A DNA stretch of 64,000 bases from Nereocystis luetkeana (taxonomy: Eukaryota > Sar > Phaeophyceae > Laminariales > Laminariaceae). This document shows positions 63,281-64,000 of this stretch, piece after piece. The stretch spans positions 4,963,530 through 5,027,529 of the forward strand of contig JARUPZ010000012.1 of the NCBI GenBank assembly GCA_031213475.1, in the 5' to 3' direction. Numbering within the stretch: position 1 is the first letter of the stretch; every line of letters starts with the position of its first letter. Under the pieces are notes generated by a model. It was not told the DNA's origin and did no database searches. It worked only from the letters and a program-made list of their open reading frames with translations. Position numbers and translations under genes: made by a program.

Positions 63281-63453
63281 AGGGGTCGCAAATATTGATA
63301 CTCCACAATAGTTTTTTTTCCTTTTTTTTTTTTTCTTGTGCACTTTCGGTGTCAACCATTCTCTCGCCGGCGGAGGTCCTGGGGGTGTTGGTAGGAAGGT
63401 GGCGGTGGTGAAGGCGGTATTCGTGTGCGGGGCTAGGGGATGGTGTCGGTTGT

Positions 63454-63712
63454 GATGGTTGCCGTTGGTGGTGTGTTGGTGGTGGTGTTGGTGATGCTGG
63501 TGGTAGGGGGTGATGTTGGCGTAGGCGGTAGTGTGTGGTGTTGGTGTAGGTGTTGGTGTCGGTGTTACCTATCTGTTCGGTTGAGATGGTTGCCGTTGGT
63601 GGTGTGTTGGTGGTGGTGTTGGTGATGCTGGTGGTAGGGGGTGATGTTGGCGTAGGCGGTAGTGTGTGGTGTTGGTGTAGGTGTTGGTCTCGGTGTTACC
63701 TATCTGTTGGCA
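63454..63712. repeat. 131-bp tandem duplication, GGTGTTG-rich
   Basis: gatggttgccgttggtggtg ... ggtgttacctatctgtt occurs twice with few differences. Confidence 0.85.
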
Positions 63713-63779
63713 AGGACGAGAGCGATCCCCGCTCCTGGCCGCTTTGGGCTGGGCTTACATAAGTTGATGCCCCAGCACA

Positions 63780-63885
63780 CAGACACATGAACACCGTGCT
63801 GACTGAGTGGTCTAGCAGGTACCAGGTATACTAGTGCTATATAATTTCCAAGGATGGGTCGGGGATTCAAATCTCACCGAATTCG
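63780..63885 (+). repeat. tRNA-like (Leu/Ser type) fossil with inserted CCAGGTA motif
   Basis: gactgagtggtctagcag resembles a class II tRNA A-box and ggggattcaaatctcaccg a T-arm. Between them lies gtaccaggtatac. No matched acceptor stem. Confidence 0.4.
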
Positions 63886-64000
63886 TCATTTTTTTCTTTT
63901 CGAGCGTGCGCGCTGGAGACAACACGAATGATTATGATAGTGTGCCTCTAGACACCAGTTGCGTTTGGCGAGGGAAGGGCCCCGGAGGTCACTGTTACTA

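Overview
This is a window of eukaryotic nuclear DNA. Its genes are broken into short exons (about 57-250 nt) by GT-AG introns of up to about 7 kb, and the introns and spacers are full of microsatellites and transposable elements. No operons, CRISPR arrays, rRNA genes or complete tRNA genes were seen. The gene content (a mitochondrial dehydrogenase kinase, TAF7, tafazzin and an SPX-domain protein) is pan-eukaryotic and does not fix the species. Long introns, long C/G tracts and Ala/Gly homopolymer runs in coding sequence would suit an alga or other protist with a mid-to-high GC genome, but that is a guess.

Four genes alternate in orientation. (1) Minus strand, 13443 down to 261 and beyond the left edge: a pyruvate/branched-chain dehydrogenase kinase (PDK/BCKDK family), eight exons with phases that fit. 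(2) Plus strand, 16986-24931: TAF7, a TFIID subunit, nine exons from ATG to stop. (3) Minus strand, 44656 down to 34633: tafazzin, the cardiolipin-remodelling acyltransferase, six exons. (4) Plus strand, 48885 to about 61932 and probably past the right edge: an SPX-domain protein, six exons. Genes 1/2 and 3/4 are head to head; genes 2/3 are convergent. I joined exons by translating across candidate splice sites and requiring both phase and family alignment to agree. The genes have no shared pathway. Kinase and tafazzin both act in mitochondria, TAF7 acts in transcription initiation, and SPX senses phosphate or inositol polyphosphate.

The rest is repeats. The main families are: (a) a non-LTR retrotransposon (LINE) known here from one longer copy (5936-6985) and about ten 3' stubs, each ending in poly(C); (b) a roughly 530-bp SINE-like element, also ending in poly(C), whose last ~100 bp resemble the LINE tail; (c) a palindromic ~110-bp MITE with TTACGGGGG ends, about 16 copies, some nested; (d) a second palindromic element built on CAGTCCCGTTTTGGGGAC; (e) a tRNA-derived SINE; (f) a GATC-rich dispersed repeat; (g) a degenerate ~45-50 bp array at 25.6-27.2 kb; (h) many pentanucleotide and trinucleotide arrays. 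The short palindromic motif TACCTGGTA/TACCAGGTA recurs about 40 times.

The strongest unusual signals are the poly(C)-tailed LINE/SINE pair, whose copies are chained end to end at C tracts and lie just upstream of splice acceptors, and the over-abundant CCTGGTA motif, which appears as a small insertion inside MITE copies.
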